Counted from the stretch's first letter, positions 25,482 through 35,258 are shown. The stretch is 64,000 bases of DNA from Chitinophagales bacterium (GCA_020636645.1 JACJXO010000001.1:434001-498000), one strand, 5' to 3'. Notes: a model not told the origin generated them from the letters alone. Made by a program: numbers and translations.

Positions 25482-26543
25482 ATGAAACCCAACCTGCTTC
25501 TTCTTTCCATTTTAACCCTCCTTATTTCCTGCAGCGGACAGACCGCTGATCAGAAAAGTTCAAATGAACAGTCCGTAATGGGTGACACAGTGCAAGCACC
25601 CGGCAACAGCATCATGGTCATCTACCAGGACAAAAAAGGTGTATACTGGTTTGGCAGCTGGGAAACCGGGGTGTACAGATACGATGGTAAGTCGCTGGTT
25701 CATTATACAACAGAGCACGGTTTGCCAAACAACAGTATCGATGAGATCAAAGAAGACGGATCAGGTAATATGTATTTCACGAGTTGCGCTCCAAAGTCAA
25801 CGATCGTCAGTTTTGACGGTAATACATTCACAAAATTATCGCCTGTCTTGGATAATGCCTGGAAGCATCAGCCCGGTGATCTGTGGTTCAGACATGCCTA
25901 TCAGATGGAAAAGGTATATCGTTTTGATGGTGACACCTTGCATGTACTGACACTACCAAAACCACCACAGCTTTCCGTTCCTTTTGAGATCTACAGCATC
26001 TATCAGGACCGGAAAAGGAACATCTGGTTCGGCGCTAACCCGGTCGGCGTATGCCGCTATGATGGAAACTCCTTTGACTGGATCACCGAAGAGGACGTGA
26101 CAGAATTTCGCGATGAAGGAGCCAACGGCGTGCGTTCGGTGCTGGAAGACCCGAACGGCGACTTCTGGTTCAATACCGAATACCGGTATAGTGTGTATGA
26201 CAGCGCTACATTGGCAAGCAACCGATTCTATACCAGGCATGAAAGTATAGGTGGCCTGGACGGGAAGGAAGACAGTGCTCTGGATGAGTATTTGTCGTCG
26301 GTAACCGACAACAATGGCGATCTATGGTTTGTCACCTATCGTGACGGTGTATGGAAATACGACGGCACGGATATCACCCACTACCCCGTTCAGGAAAATG
26401 GGAAAGACATCACCCTGTTTTCCATTTACAAAGACAACCAGGGTGATCTCTGGCTTGGAACCCACGAGAACGGTGCATTCAGATTCAATGGGAATACATT
26501 TGAAAGGTTCAGTCCAGGGAGCGCACTTCCACAAACCAATTAA
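25482..26543 (+). CDS. Lipoprotein with two-component-regulator-type beta-propeller repeats
   Basis: The 353-residue protein starts at 25482 with a lipoprotein signal (MKPNLLLLSILTLLISC, lipid-attached C17). About five to seven propeller blades follow, of the type IYQDxxGxxWFGxxxxGVxRYDGxxFxxxT, each ending in a (W/Y)F(G/N) and YDG motif. Such reg_prop blades are usually sensor domains of hybrid kinases, but here there is no membrane segment or kinase domain, so it is a stand-alone surface or periplasmic propeller. Balanced base composition contrasts with the AT-rich genes before it. Confidence 0.8.
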   Translation: MKPNLLLLSILTLLISCSGQTADQKSSNEQSVMGDTVQAPGNSIMVIYQDKKGVYWFGSWETGVYRYDGKSLVHYTTEHGLPNNSIDEIKEDGSGNMYFTSCAPKSTIVSFDGNTFTKLSPVLDNAWKHQPGDLWFRHAYQMEKVYRFDGDTLHVLTLPKPPQLSVPFEIYSIYQDRKRNIWFGANPVGVCRYDGNSFDWITEEDVTEFRDEGANGVRSVLEDPNGDFWFNTEYRYSVYDSATLASNRFYTRHESIGGLDGKEDSALDEYLSSVTDNNGDLWFVTYRDGVWKYDGTDITHYPVQENGKDITLFSIYKDNQGDLWLGTHENGAFRFNGNTFERFSPGSALPQTN

Positions 26544-26606
26544 GGGACACTTCAGGAATCTGAGTTCGTTAAAAACGCTGACAAAATCAGGAAGTATGAA
26601 TAGCTG

Positions 26607-28007
26607 TTATTCACCATACTGATCATCTAAAGCATTCTTTCCTACTACATACGCATAAATGCTGTTTGGCACCACCAGCAGGTCATCAGAGTCATTAAAG
26701 GTTCTTTTACTGGTAATTATTCCTTTCTGAATGCTGTTCTTCAGCATGAAATGTTTTAATTTATCAGACTTCAGAGAATCAGACCACTTTACCTCAAGTG
26801 CCCGGTATGCTTTCCGGAAATTAGGACTAAGCTGGATCAGATCAACTTCTCCGGCCTTCCCATTCCTATTCCAGCTGGCGTAACGCAGATATTGATGTTC
26901 GCGGTGCAAATACTGTGCAAAAACTGCCGTCTCCACCAGGTATGGAAATCGTTCATCTGATTCAGAGATCTTACCAAACAATCCGGTAAATAAGCTTGGG
27001 TTGGTCAGGTAAACCTTAAATTGTGTGATGTTTTTAAATCTTTCAGCCGTTACATCTACACGATGCAGTACTTTGATCAGGAAAGCAGATTCCAGATACT
27101 CTATATATTTTTTGACGGTCTTATTATCTGTTTTGGTCTCTTCTGATACATTTCTGTAATTCAATATCTCACCGGTTCTGAAAGCAAGAACATTAAAAAA
27201 CTGCTGGAGTTCTAACGTGTTTTCAATGCCAAACAGACCAGGCAGATCCTTCATGATGACCTTGTCTGTAATGTCTTTTTGTATAACCTGTTCAGGATTT
27301 TTTACTTCCTCCTTGTTCAGTGCAATTTCCGGAAAGCCTCCAAAATTGATGTAGTCTGTGAAGTGCCTGTTGAATTGTTCTATATCTTCCGTCTTATAGA
27401 ATCTTCTGGGGCCACCGAAATCAACCTCGATCTTAACCAGAGATGCGTTATAACCATTCAGATCAATGTACTCGGCAAACGTTAGTGGCGGTAAAAAGAA
27501 ATCGCTGAACCTTCCGGCACCACTTTCTATGCTCTTCATTCTTAATGCAGCTGCTGCACTACCACTGGCAATGAATTTTGTTCTTCTGTTTCTGTCAACA
27601 AGAGATTTAAGATGTATTTCCCAATTCTTCAGATACTGTATCTCATCAAAAAAAATAAAACAATCTTCAATAGACTCATCATTTGGGGTAAGTGCCCTGA
27701 ATATCAATTCGTCCAAAGAAACATTCGTGAAAATGGGGGTATCTAAACTGAAATACAGAATTTTCTTAGGCTCTATTCCACTATCAAGCAGATCCTGTAT
27801 GGCCTGATACATCATTACCGTTTTACCGATCCTCCTGGGCCCCATCAATACCACCGCCCGATGTAAGGCTGATTGCTGAATTAACCCGTAAAATGGTGTG
27901 AAATATCTCCTTTTGTTAAGCTCCGTATAGAATGGAATTTGCTTTGTTTCCCACCAGGTATGATCTGATTTGATCCGATTTTCCAGAATATTATCACTAA
28001 ACACCAT
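26607..28007 (-). CDS. AAA-type ATPase with DUF4143 C-terminal domain
   Basis: The 466-residue protein has Walker A GPRRIGKT (residues 56-63), Walker B FIFFDEIQ (117-124) and a sensor-like FIASGSAAA. These are followed by the DUF4143 region, with its PD-(D/E)XK-like end (SWNRNGKAGEVDLIQL ... ALEVKWS). Members are widespread, variably present ATPases in genomes with many accessory genes. Their function is unresolved, though the C-terminal EVD...EVK pattern resembles a nuclease site. It is convergent with the propeller lipoprotein gene. It is somewhat AT-rich and is the last gene of the accessory region. Confidence 0.85.
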   Translation of the reverse strand: MVFSDNILENRIKSDHTWWETKQIPFYTELNKRRYFTPFYGLIQQSALHRAVVLMGPRRIGKTVMMYQAIQDLLDSGIEPKKILYFSLDTPIFTNVSLDELIFRALTPNDESIEDCFIFFDEIQYLKNWEIHLKSLVDRNRRTKFIASGSAAAALRMKSIESGAGRFSDFFLPPLTFAEYIDLNGYNASLVKIEVDFGGPRRFYKTEDIEQFNRHFTDYINFGGFPEIALNKEEVKNPEQVIQKDITDKVIMKDLPGLFGIENTLELQQFFNVLAFRTGEILNYRNVSEETKTDNKTVKKYIEYLESAFLIKVLHRVDVTAERFKNITQFKVYLTNPSLFTGLFGKISESDERFPYLVETAVFAQYLHREHQYLRYASWNRNGKAGEVDLIQLSPNFRKAYRALEVKWSDSLKSDKLKHFMLKNSIQKGIITSKRTFNDSDDLLVVPNSIYAYVVGKNALDDQYGE

Positions 28008-28479
28008 ACTGCAAATTTAAGTATTACAATCCCATTTATTGCATAAAATGCAGATTTAAGCATCTTCATCCCTAAATTGGTGTATCCTGTTGTAACTCAT
28101 TGTATATCTGTACCTTAATCGATGCTATTTTCACCTGACGGACAGGTTTACACGGACCGGGGTACAAAAAAGTGCCATACTCGTATGCCGTTTATTTTTT
28201 ATGGACCTGCAGACTGGCAGATACATGCAGCCTGGTTATTGACCGCACATTCCAATACGATGGAAAACGAGCCATCGTCTGCCTGTTGAACCAACAAGAT
28301 CCTGAAAAGAAATTGAAAGCGGGTATCAGAGCGCCATTAAAGTATCACTTCATAAAAGACCAGCTGACCCTGGCATCTGACCTTAGAAAGATAAATCGCA
28401 GGTTCTTATCGTGCTGATTCGTTCTCTAAAATCTGCTATGCCCGCAATATGGTTAAATTGCAAACCCAAATGTGTTGGA
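28008..28479. other. 472-bp divergent intergenic region
   Basis: The region lies between the divergent ATPase and amidohydrolase genes. It contains a small palindrome (CCTGACGGACAGG at 28134-28146). An unsupported 81-codon frame occurs at 28172-28417, without a family resemblance or a plausible start region. The region may be a decayed gene. No clear promoter boxes were seen. Confidence 0.4.
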
Positions 28480-29517
28480 ATGAGAATAAACGGACACGGA
28501 CATCTGCTCCCTGAACCTTCACAGATCCCTTCTTTCATGAAGGAAAAAAAGCTGTTCTGGATCGATGAAGACAAACGATTCATGAGACAAGGCGACTGGT
28601 CCAGACCCGTGACCCACCCCAGTTTCTTTCTGGAAGAGAAACTAGAGTGGATGCGCCTGAATCAGATCGATCACGAAGTCTTGCTATGTCTGTCACAGCT
28701 CTACTGCAATGGCTGGGAGGAAACCGATTGCCATGATGCCATCCGTTTTCAGAATGATTTCAACGCACAGGTGCAGGCTGATCACCCGGACAAGTTCACC
28801 TGCGGTTTCGTGGTCCAGCCCCTGTATATTGACCAGGCCCTCCGCGAGATCGAACGCTGTGTCAAAGACCTGCATCTGAAACTGCTCTGTCTGCCCACCC
28901 ATTTCCTCAACAAACAGGGAGAGTGGCTGTCAACCGCTGAGGCTGATGTGGAACCCATCTACGAAATGGCCAATGAATACAACCTGGCCATCCAGATCCA
29001 CCCTTACGATGGCGAAAAGATGATCGCCCTGAAAGATGCCTATTGGCGTTTTCACCTGGTCTGGATGATGGCTCAGTGTGCCGATACTTTGCATATCTAT
29101 ACCCTCCGCGGTCTGCCTGATACCTTCCCCCATATTCGCACCAGCTTTGCCCATGGCGGCATGCTGGGAATTGCAAGCTATGGCAGGCGGATACAGGGCT
29201 TCGATGGTCGGCCGGATCTGTTCAGGGGTCTGCAGGATCCGCGAAAGACACTGGGCCATCAGAACATCTACTTCGATACCCTGGTGCATGACTCATACAC
29301 ACTTGAACTACTCAAGAAAAGAGTGGGAAGCAGCCAGATCATGATGGGCCTGGATGACCCTTATCCGCTGGGGGAAATGGAAGGCATTGGTACCTCCTAC
29401 CCCGGAAGGGTGGTGGATTATGCAGTGAAAAAAGGTATCCTCACTGAACAGGAAGGAAAGGACATCTGGCATAAGAATGTGCTGGACTGGCTGGGAATCG
29501 AATGGAAAAATCATTGA
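28480..29517 (+). CDS. Amidohydrolase family protein, ACMSD-like
   Basis: The 345-residue metal-dependent hydrolase begins MRINGHGHLLPEP, supplying the HxH metal pair (H6, H8). Later ligands lie in AIQIHPYD, SFAHGGMLG and MMGLDDPYP. The arrangement is that of amidohydrolase_2 enzymes such as 2-amino-3-carboxymuconate-6-semialdehyde decarboxylase in tryptophan/3-hydroxyanthranilate degradation. No other kynurenine-pathway gene is adjacent, so the substrate stays uncertain. The start at 28480 is chosen because the HxH strand must be near the N-terminus. Confidence 0.82.
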   Translation: MRINGHGHLLPEPSQIPSFMKEKKLFWIDEDKRFMRQGDWSRPVTHPSFFLEEKLEWMRLNQIDHEVLLCLSQLYCNGWEETDCHDAIRFQNDFNAQVQADHPDKFTCGFVVQPLYIDQALREIERCVKDLHLKLLCLPTHFLNKQGEWLSTAEADVEPIYEMANEYNLAIQIHPYDGEKMIALKDAYWRFHLVWMMAQCADTLHIYTLRGLPDTFPHIRTSFAHGGMLGIASYGRRIQGFDGRPDLFRGLQDPRKTLGHQNIYFDTLVHDSYTLELLKKRVGSSQIMMGLDDPYPLGEMEGIGTSYPGRVVDYAVKKGILTEQEGKDIWHKNVLDWLGIEWKNH

Positions 29518-29540
29518 TCTCATACACCTGATAAATCACA

Positions 29541-30218
29541 ATGACCACACACTCCCAACTGAAGAAAACGGCCCGCCTCACCGGCATTTGGTATCTGCTA
29601 ATGGCCATATCCGGGCTGCTTGGTTTTATGGTATTCCATCCACAGTTATTTGTTGATGACCCCCAACAAACGCTGACCAACCTGCAGGAACAGGAGAGTC
29701 TGGCCAGGGTGCGGCTGGTGCTGGAATTTATCATCATCATCTCACAAGCTCTGACAGCTGTATGGTTTTACCGGCTGTTCAAAGGCATCAACGAGTGGGG
29801 CGCCTGGACCTTAGGCATCTGGGGGATGGTCAACTCAGTGGCCATCATGATCTCTGCCATCGCCATGGGCACGGCACTCGAGGTCGCCTGGAGAACCACT
29901 GATGCAACGGATGGTGTTCTGGCCAGCATCACCACATTGAGCAGTCTGGTAACCAATGCCTGGGGCATAGGCAGTTTGTTCTTCGGCCTGTGGCTCATAC
30001 CGATGGGATACATCGTGACCAGTTCTACATGTATGCTCCTCTGGCTGGGCAGAACACTTATCATAGGAGGTGCCGGTTATCTGCTCAGCACTTTTCTTCA
30101 GTACCTGGGCATGGATGGTACGGCGACAGAACTTCTCGTCATTCCGGCCACCATCGGCGAGTTCTGGATGATCGGGTATTTGTTGATCTTCGGAATAAGG
30201 CAAACATCTAATGCTTAA
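29541..30218 (+). CDS. DUF4386 family membrane protein
   Basis: The 225-residue protein has six predicted membrane helices (for example GIWYLLMAISGLLGFMVF, GIGSLFFGLWLIPMGYIV and IGEFWMIGYLLIFGI). Family hallmarks are the ARLTGIWYLL start, the AVWFYRLFKGIN segment and the SLFFGLWLIPMGY motif. Its function is unknown. It begins 23 bases after the amidohydrolase and may be cotranscribed with it. Confidence 0.82.
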   Translation: MTTHSQLKKTARLTGIWYLLMAISGLLGFMVFHPQLFVDDPQQTLTNLQEQESLARVRLVLEFIIIISQALTAVWFYRLFKGINEWGAWTLGIWGMVNSVAIMISAIAMGTALEVAWRTTDATDGVLASITTLSSLVTNAWGIGSLFFGLWLIPMGYIVTSSTCMLLWLGRTLIIGGAGYLLSTFLQYLGMDGTATELLVIPATIGEFWMIGYLLIFGIRQTSNA

Positions 30219-30249
30219 AGAAATCGTATCTTGATATTTACTCCATTCA

Positions 30250-31038
30250 ATGGCCAAATTCTTAAGAACATTCAGGCAAAACTCTATGGCAGAAAGCCGC
30301 ATAGGCCGCTACCTGTTGTATGCAGTGGGCGAGATCATCCTGCTGGTCATCGGTATCCTGATAGCAGTTCAGATCAATCTCCGAAATGAAGCAGCCAAAA
30401 ACGAACGGGCCGAGTCCATCTATATCCAAAACATACTTAAAGACATTGATGCACAGCAAAAGTCCATTGAGGTACAGGTAGATTATGAATCATCTTATAT
30501 TTCGTCGGCCAAATACCTGATAGAAACCCTTGAAAACAAAGAGATACAGGTTGATCAGAAATTTGCCGCTGAACTGGCGAACCTGCTGTCCAGAAGAACC
30601 TTTGTAGTGCAGGATGCTACCTATACAGATCTCATATCTTCCGGAAAGATCAACCTTATAAATGATGAAGGGGTCAGAAATGACTTAATAAGTTACTACC
30701 AGGAAATGGAACGGATGGAAAAGGTCATTTACCACAACAACTCAGATATCATAGATGGCAATATCAGCCATGTGCTGGAAGAATTCGGATATATCAATTA
30801 CTCTTTCGAGAAACTGAACCATCAGGGGTATCTTAAGAACAGTAACAGCGCTTACCATCTTGGTCATTTTGATGAGCAGTTTGCAGACATTTCAACCCAA
30901 ATCATGACAGATCCACGTGTTCGTCTCCATGTCATGAATGCAGTAAAGAAAAGATTGTTGATAGCCACCATCCACCATGAGATGATGGATGGTGCTACCA
31001 CGCTTTCAAACGAGCTTAAAAACAGATTTTATGAGTGA
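30250..31038 (+). CDS. DUF6090 family membrane-anchored protein
   Basis: The 262-residue protein has the typical start of the family: FLRTFRQNSMAESRIGRYLLYAVGEIILLVIGILIAVQIN. That gives a short cytoplasmic basic tail and one membrane helix (about residues 28-46), followed by a mostly helical extracytoplasmic domain. Function is unknown; the family is abundant and often multi-copy in Bacteroidota. It converges with the T9SS protein gene at 31045, with only six bases between the stops. Confidence 0.82.
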   Translation: MAKFLRTFRQNSMAESRIGRYLLYAVGEIILLVIGILIAVQINLRNEAAKNERAESIYIQNILKDIDAQQKSIEVQVDYESSYISSAKYLIETLENKEIQVDQKFAAELANLLSRRTFVVQDATYTDLISSGKINLINDEGVRNDLISYYQEMERMEKVIYHNNSDIIDGNISHVLEEFGYINYSFEKLNHQGYLKNSNSAYHLGHFDEQFADISTQIMTDPRVRLHVMNAVKKRLLIATIHHEMMDGATTLSNELKNRFYE

Positions 31039-31044
31039 CGATGA

Positions 31045-32967
31045 TCAGTGCTGTACCAAAACGATCATTCTTTCACTGCCTGACTCCAGTATATACATGC
31101 CATTGGGCAAACCACTCAGATCGATCACATCAGGGCAAACATTGTAGTGCATGACCGGATTACCCGATACGTCTCTGATCAATACAGGTGTATCCTGCAT
31201 ATCAGACTGCAGGTATAACAAACCGGTTGTTGGATTGGGAAAAACTTCCAGGCCGGATACCATACCATCACGCAACGGATCGGTCATGAAAGCACCGCTG
31301 GCGGTATAAGTTGTTGTAGTACCGGTACATTTATTTCTGACCCGAAATACATAGTTGGATCCGGGCAACAAACCAGTCAGGGTGACCGTGGTATCTGTAG
31401 TGTTCACGACACCGGGTGAACTTCCCGTAGTTATATACTGCACCTTATAAATGGATGCGCCTGAAGAGTTCCAGCTGATCGTTGCGGTATTCGTAGAGAT
31501 ATCAGAAACGGTCAGACCGGTAACAGCGCCGCACAACTGTGCCACTTCATATATTCCGGTTGCCATACATCCCAAATCATCTGTAACAGTTACCGAATAG
31601 GACCCTGCCTCGAGTGCACTCAGATCTTCTGTGAAATCACCGGTGCTCCAGCTGATCATGAAAGGTTCAGTTCCTCCTGTTATGGTCAGATCAATACTGC
31701 CATTAGAGAGACCATCAGCCGTTTCATCAGTAATGTTTGCCATCAGAGAAAAACCTGTACAGGCAGAAATATCACCAAACAGATAAGCTGCACCGGCATT
31801 ATCTCCGCCATCATCATCCTGCTTGGCACCGATCACAGTCAGCCCGTCCTGTGTAGAAACAGAAACACCAAAACGATCAAATGCTTCACCATCACTTGCC
31901 AGCAGCTTGCTGATCTGGTCTCCGGATATAGCATCAAAATAGTATGCTGATCCACCATCAAAACCGCTGTCATCATCTTCAAAAGCTCCAATTGTTACCA
32001 CATCGTTATCAAGAGATACAGAGATCCCGAAATGGTCTCTGTCGTGTCCATCTTCAGGATATATGAAATGCAGCTGTTCTCCTGTGCCGACATTGAAAAT
32101 ATAGATGGCGCCTGAAAAGTCGAAGAACACACTTCGGTTGGGTGTTCCCACTACCAGCAGTCCGTCTTTCATATCCAGGCAGTCAGCAAAATGACCGCCC
32201 AGATCACCGTTATAGTTAAGAATATCGGGTTGAACGGTGTTCAGCAGGTCGCCGGAAGATACATCGAACAGAAAAGCCTTGGCAAACGTATATCCATCAC
32301 CCAATACAAAAAAGGTGCGTGCACCCACAGCTACCACACCGGCATCTATAGCAACGGATACACCGAAGGTCTGAAAGTTATTGCCCTCATCGGGAAGCAA
32401 TTTCTCCAATTGTGTGCCGGAAGCGACATCAAATAAGTAGGCAGCTCCGGAAGCTTCGCCAAACTCATCTGCACGCCATGCACCAACTGCTACCACACCG
32501 CCATCTATATCAATGGCATTGCCGAACTCATCGCCTGCCGACAAATCATCCGGAACAAGTTTATAAAGTTGTGTGCCTGTTGCTGCATCAAACAGATATG
32601 CTGCACCGGCACCTGCACCTAACTCAGTATCAGCCCTGGCACCAATGGCAGCTACTCCGTCTTTCATGGCAACAGCATATCCGAATTCAGCTCCGGCCAC
32701 TCCATCATCAGGAAGCAGCTTGAAAAGTTGTGCGCCTGTTGCAGCATCCACAATATAAGCAGCACCTGAATTAAGGCCATTGTCATCGTCAAAAGGTGCT
32801 CCTATCAGGATCATTCCACCGTCTAGCACAACAGACTGTCCGAAAGAATCACCGGTGGCAGCATCGTCCGAAAGAATTTTGAGGTCTTCATTGATCACAC
32901 CCATCTGGGCAAAGGCACTTGTTGCATAAGCAATGATGATCAATCCTAGTAATTTGATCTTTTTCAT
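31045..32967 (-). CDS. Secreted FG-GAP-repeat protein with SprB repeat, fibronectin III and T9SS type A domain
   Basis: The protein has 640 residues. It starts with a signal peptide (MKKIKLLGLIIIAYATSAFAQ; start 32967). About seven FG-GAP/integrin-like blades of about 53 residues follow (GDxFGxSVxxxxGVxxVGAxxDD...GAAYLFDxxTGxQLxKLxPDD). After residue 400 come a SprB-type repeat (GSIDLTITGGTEPF), a fibronectin type III domain (VSDISTNTATISWNSSG) and the type A sorting domain (LEVFPNPTTGLLYLQSD). The last about 75 residues are almost identical to those of the gene at 33317-35152. It is predicted to be secreted or surface-attached. Confidence 0.87.
   Translation of the reverse strand: MKKIKLLGLIIIAYATSAFAQMGVINEDLKILSDDAATGDSFGQSVVLDGGMILIGAPFDDDNGLNSGAAYIVDAATGAQLFKLLPDDGVAGAEFGYAVAMKDGVAAIGARADTELGAGAGAAYLFDAATGTQLYKLVPDDLSAGDEFGNAIDIDGGVVAVGAWRADEFGEASGAAYLFDVASGTQLEKLLPDEGNNFQTFGVSVAIDAGVVAVGARTFFVLGDGYTFAKAFLFDVSSGDLLNTVQPDILNYNGDLGGHFADCLDMKDGLLVVGTPNRSVFFDFSGAIYIFNVGTGEQLHFIYPEDGHDRDHFGISVSLDNDVVTIGAFEDDDSGFDGGSAYYFDAISGDQISKLLASDGEAFDRFGVSVSTQDGLTVIGAKQDDDGGDNAGAAYLFGDISACTGFSLMANITDETADGLSNGSIDLTITGGTEPFMISWSTGDFTEDLSALEAGSYSVTVTDDLGCMATGIYEVAQLCGAVTGLTVSDISTNTATISWNSSGASIYKVQYITTGSSPGVVNTTDTTVTLTGLLPGSNYVFRVRNKCTGTTTTYTASGAFMTDPLRDGMVSGLEVFPNPTTGLLYLQSDMQDTPVLIRDVSGNPVMHYNVCPDVIDLSGLPNGMYILESGSERMIVLVQH
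31086..31305 (-). repeat. Near-identical 220-bp duplicate (copy 1) encoding the T9SS sorting domain
   Basis: The segment matches 33358-33577 at all but about eight of 220 positions by direct comparison. Identity drops sharply on the upstream coding side. Confidence 0.9.
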
Positions 32968-33006
32968 GTTATTTGTTTTAAAAATGAAAGGTGTGAGTTG
33001 CTTCAT

Positions 33007-33316
33007 TCAACTTCCTTTCATCTTTAACTTCGTTTGTAAGACATGCATCCTATATACATCCGTTGACAACTGGATATAAACTAACAACCTTCAAAAAAAA
33101 GGTGTAGTTCCTTTACACCCAATTAAATGCAAATACCTGTTCATTTATATTATTTTTATTCCATGTATATCAGGAACATGACAGCAAACCCTGCCTGTCA
33201 GAACAAACATGTCTCTGCACTAAGTACATGTAAGGTATTGTGCTTTAGATCAGAACCTGGTGATAAAGGTCACCCTGTACAAGTGACTAAACCCTAACAG
33301 AGACCGACACACACTT
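33007..33316. other. 310-bp intergenic region containing one terminator
   Basis: Apart from the terminator at 33093-33119, the region holds AT-rich sequence. I find no gene and no convincing promoter box for the FG-GAP gene. Confidence 0.4.
33093..33119 (-). terminator. Intrinsic terminator after the sugar-dehydrogenase-like gene
   Basis: On the minus strand GGTGTA-(7)-TACACC is followed by eight T. It is nearly 200 bases past the stop at 33317 and before the start of the next gene. Confidence 0.65.
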
Positions 33317-35152
33317 TTAATGCTGCAAAATGATCTGTTGCGATCTTCCGTGTATCTCCAGTATATATATGCCATTGGGCAAACCACTCAGATCGATCAC
33401 TTCAGGGCATACACTGTATTGCATGACCGGATTACCCGATACGTCTCTGATCATAACAGGTGTATCCTGCATATCAGACTGCAGGTATAACAAACCGGTG
33501 GTTGGATTGGGAAAAACTTCCAGGCCGGATACCATACCATCACGCAACGGATCGGTCATGAAAGCACCGCTGGCGGTGTAGGTTGCGGTGGTTCCGCTGC
33601 ACTTATTCCGCACCCGGAACACATATACTGCACCGGCATCAAGTCCGCTCAGCGTTACAGAGGTATCAGGCGTAGTGATCTGTCCCGGTGTTCCACCCAT
33701 GGTGATGTACTGCACTTTGTACAAACCCGCACCGGAAGGGCTCCAGCTGATGGTGGCCGAACTGGTGGTGATGTCTGACACCTGCACATCAATAGCCGGG
33801 CCGCACAATTGTGCCACCTCAAACACGCCGGTCTGCACACAACCCAGATCATCGGTCACGGTTACGGTGTAGGTATCTGCAGACAGACCGCTCAGATCTT
33901 CAGAAGAAGCACCCGTACTCCAGCTGATGCTATATGGTGCATTCCCGCCTGTTACGGTCAGATCGATACTGCCATCTGAAACGCCCAATGCCGTCTCATC
34001 GGTAATGTCTGACGTCAGAGCAAAACTTCCGCAGAGATCTTTCAGGCGATAAATATTCCCGGCATCTTTTTCGCAGGCATAGATCTCGCCGTTCTGGTCT
34101 TCTCCAAATGAAGTGATGTGATCAACCAGAAAACCAAGCGTATCCACCAGCCATCCTCCCATACCATCGCTGTGCAAGGCCCATGCATTGCCGGTAACAT
34201 AATCTATAGTTGTATAATATCCGTACAGATGCGGATAAGCATTTCCACGATATACAAATCCTCCGGTAATGGCATAGCCACCTGTAAAAGGATTGTGGTT
34301 GTATTCAAAAATGGGGAAGGTAAAGTCGATGGATGTATCGCATAGTGCCGACTGATAAGAAGCTTCATAGCATTGCCAGCCGTAGTTCTCTCCGCCCCCG
34401 GAAGAAACAGGCCGGAAATTGACCTCTTCTTTGATGGCACCACCCACATCTGCTATCCACAGATCGCCGGTCAGTCGGTCGAAACTGAAACGCCAGGGGT
34501 TACGCAATCCCAGTGCCCACATCTCATCTACACCGGGTTCGCCAATAAAGGGATTGTCGGCAGGAATGGCATAGGGAGACCCTCCATCCACATCAATGCG
34601 CAACACTTTTCCGAGTATGCTGGTGGTATCCTGTGCATTGCCATTGGCTGGTCCGCCACCATTACCGGTGCATAACCACAGGTAACCATCGGGACCAAAG
34701 TTCAGGTCGCCGCTGTTGTGGTTATTGGCAGGTTGATCTGCATATATCAGGAGGAGCTCACTGTCAGGATCTGCCAGGTCAGGATCGCCGGCACTCACGC
34801 TGAAACGGGAAATATGTGTATCGCCCAGCGTGTCTGTATAATTGACATAAAAAAAGCCGTTGGAAGCATAGTCGGGATGGAAAACCAATCCCTGAAGTCC
34901 CTGTTCGCCGCCACCCGAACCCACACGATCATCTATATCCAGAAAAGTAGAAACCGAAAGGTCGGGATACAGTATCTCAATGGTACCATGTCTGCTTACG
35001 ATGAATAAACGCTCATCGCCGGCACTGGCTATATCTACAGGCTCGTTAAATCCGGTGGTGATGAGTTCCAGGTCAATGATGGGCTGAGCCATTGAACGAA
35101 TACCTCCGGTAATGATCAAGGAAAGGATCAGCAGAACAGGTTTTGCAGACAT
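33317..35152 (-). CDS. Secreted PQQ-dependent sugar dehydrogenase-like protein with SprB, fibronectin III and T9SS type A domains
   Basis: The protein has 611 residues. A signal peptide (about 1-22) is followed by a six-bladed glucose/sorbosone-dehydrogenase propeller (residues about 25-370; GLQGLVFHPDY, NHNSGDLNFGPDGYLW, GLRNPWRFSFD, ENYGWQCYE). A SprB repeat (GSIDLTVTGGNAPYSISWS), a fibronectin III domain and the type A tail (LEVFPNPTTGLLYLQSD) complete it. Such enzymes oxidise sugars using PQQ, although substrate and cofactor use are not shown here. The last three domains parallel those of the downstream FG-GAP protein. Confidence 0.88.
   Translation of the reverse strand: MSAKPVLLILSLIITGGIRSMAQPIIDLELITTGFNEPVDIASAGDERLFIVSRHGTIEILYPDLSVSTFLDIDDRVGSGGGEQGLQGLVFHPDYASNGFFYVNYTDTLGDTHISRFSVSAGDPDLADPDSELLLIYADQPANNHNSGDLNFGPDGYLWLCTGNGGGPANGNAQDTTSILGKVLRIDVDGGSPYAIPADNPFIGEPGVDEMWALGLRNPWRFSFDRLTGDLWIADVGGAIKEEVNFRPVSSGGGENYGWQCYEASYQSALCDTSIDFTFPIFEYNHNPFTGGYAITGGFVYRGNAYPHLYGYYTTIDYVTGNAWALHSDGMGGWLVDTLGFLVDHITSFGEDQNGEIYACEKDAGNIYRLKDLCGSFALTSDITDETALGVSDGSIDLTVTGGNAPYSISWSTGASSEDLSGLSADTYTVTVTDDLGCVQTGVFEVAQLCGPAIDVQVSDITTSSATISWSPSGAGLYKVQYITMGGTPGQITTPDTSVTLSGLDAGAVYVFRVRNKCSGTTATYTASGAFMTDPLRDGMVSGLEVFPNPTTGLLYLQSDMQDTPVMIRDVSGNPVMQYSVCPEVIDLSGLPNGIYILEIHGRSQQIILQH
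33358..33577 (-). repeat. Near-identical 220-bp duplicate (copy 2) encoding the T9SS sorting domain
   Basis: This is the partner of 31086-31305, offset by 2272 bases in the same orientation. The preceding fibronectin and SprB segments are similar but clearly diverged. Confidence 0.9.
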
Positions 35153-35210
35153 GGCAAAAAATTTTACCTGATATTACAAAAAAACTTTCGGACCGCTGTT
35201 CTGTCCTAAC

Positions 35211-35240
35211 AAAAAAGCTCCGGCCATCAGACCGGAGCTT
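35211..35240 (-). terminator. Intrinsic terminator of the M20 dipeptidase gene
   Basis: A 9-bp perfect stem (AAGCTCCGG at 35215-35223, CCGGAGCTT at 35232-35240) is followed on the minus strand by a T-rich tail. It lies 47 bases past the stop at 35287. Confidence 0.85.
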
Positions 35241-35258
35241 ATCATTATTAAAGGATAT

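Noticed and set aside
28172..28417. An 81-codon plus-strand frame before the amidohydrolase
   Set aside because: There is no family resemblance, no promoter or plausible initiation region, and it lies in a probably decayed gap. It is kept only as a note on the intergenic region.
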